A stretch of 6,074 nucleotides of DNA from NCBI GenBank assembly GCA_028710655.1, contig JAQTTS010000132.1:1-6074 (forward strand). Reading direction: 5' to 3'. Shown piece by piece: positions 6,074-6,074 of this stretch (the first letter of the stretch is position 1; every line of letters begins with the position of its first letter). The DNA comes from Dehalococcoidales bacterium. GTDB taxonomy: Bacteria; Chloroflexota; Dehalococcoidia; Dehalococcoidales; UBA5760. Below the pieces are notes generated by a model. That model did no database searches. It worked only from the letters and a program-made list of their open reading frames with translations, and was not told the origin of the DNA. A program made the position numbers and the translations under genes.

Positions 6074-6074
6074 C

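Overview
The whole window lies inside one protein-coding gene on the + strand. The frame starting at base 2 stays open to base 6073: 2,024 sense codons with no stop, no convincing start and no gene boundary. Both ends of the protein are outside the window, so it is longer than 2,024 residues. I see no RNA gene, promoter, terminator, insertion sequence or CRISPR array. All other ORFs are short shadows of this frame.

The protein is a giant, Gly/Thr/Ser-rich, almost cysteine-free fibre or surface protein. From N to C it holds: a short helical/coiled-coil stretch (residues about 58-98); a beta-strand stalk with hexad-like Gly repeats (119-209); a LamG/concanavalin-type lectin domain (284-522); a first GIGTT-type repeat module (562-616); a linker with an ATKEYVD motif; an unassigned beta-sandwich-like domain (667-833); a right-handed beta-helix of pectate-lyase/tailspike type (911-1203); more GIGTT modules; an AT-rich inserted segment (1285-1359); a carbohydrate-binding-module-like jelly roll (1464-1604); and a C-terminal run of GIGTT modules that continues beyond the window.

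The dominant theme is a two-tier repeat. A short unit, GIGTTTPRYxLDVWGDLAVG, recurs in 17 recognisable forms. It is embedded in a 75-80-residue super-module that appears in full three times (3629-3853, 4961-5185, 5828-6067) and in shortened form elsewhere. GIGTT...LDV repeats are familiar from phage tail fibres and from large surface proteins of candidate-phyla-radiation (Patescibacteria, especially Parcubacteria) genomes. The combination with a CKVGSC-containing LamG domain and a DDKWIGLG segment makes a Parcubacteria-like organism the best guess. That is recall of family patterns, not a search result. No in-frame TGA occurs, which argues against lineages that read TGA as glycine (Gracilibacteria, Absconditabacteria).

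Inferred role: a long, probably trimeric extracellular fibre that presents three glycan-binding-type folds (LamG, beta-helix, CBM-like) separated by repeat spacers, suited to attachment to a host cell or polysaccharide. Base composition varies between domains and near-identical DNA is shared by distant modules. Both suggest the gene was built by module shuffling and duplication.
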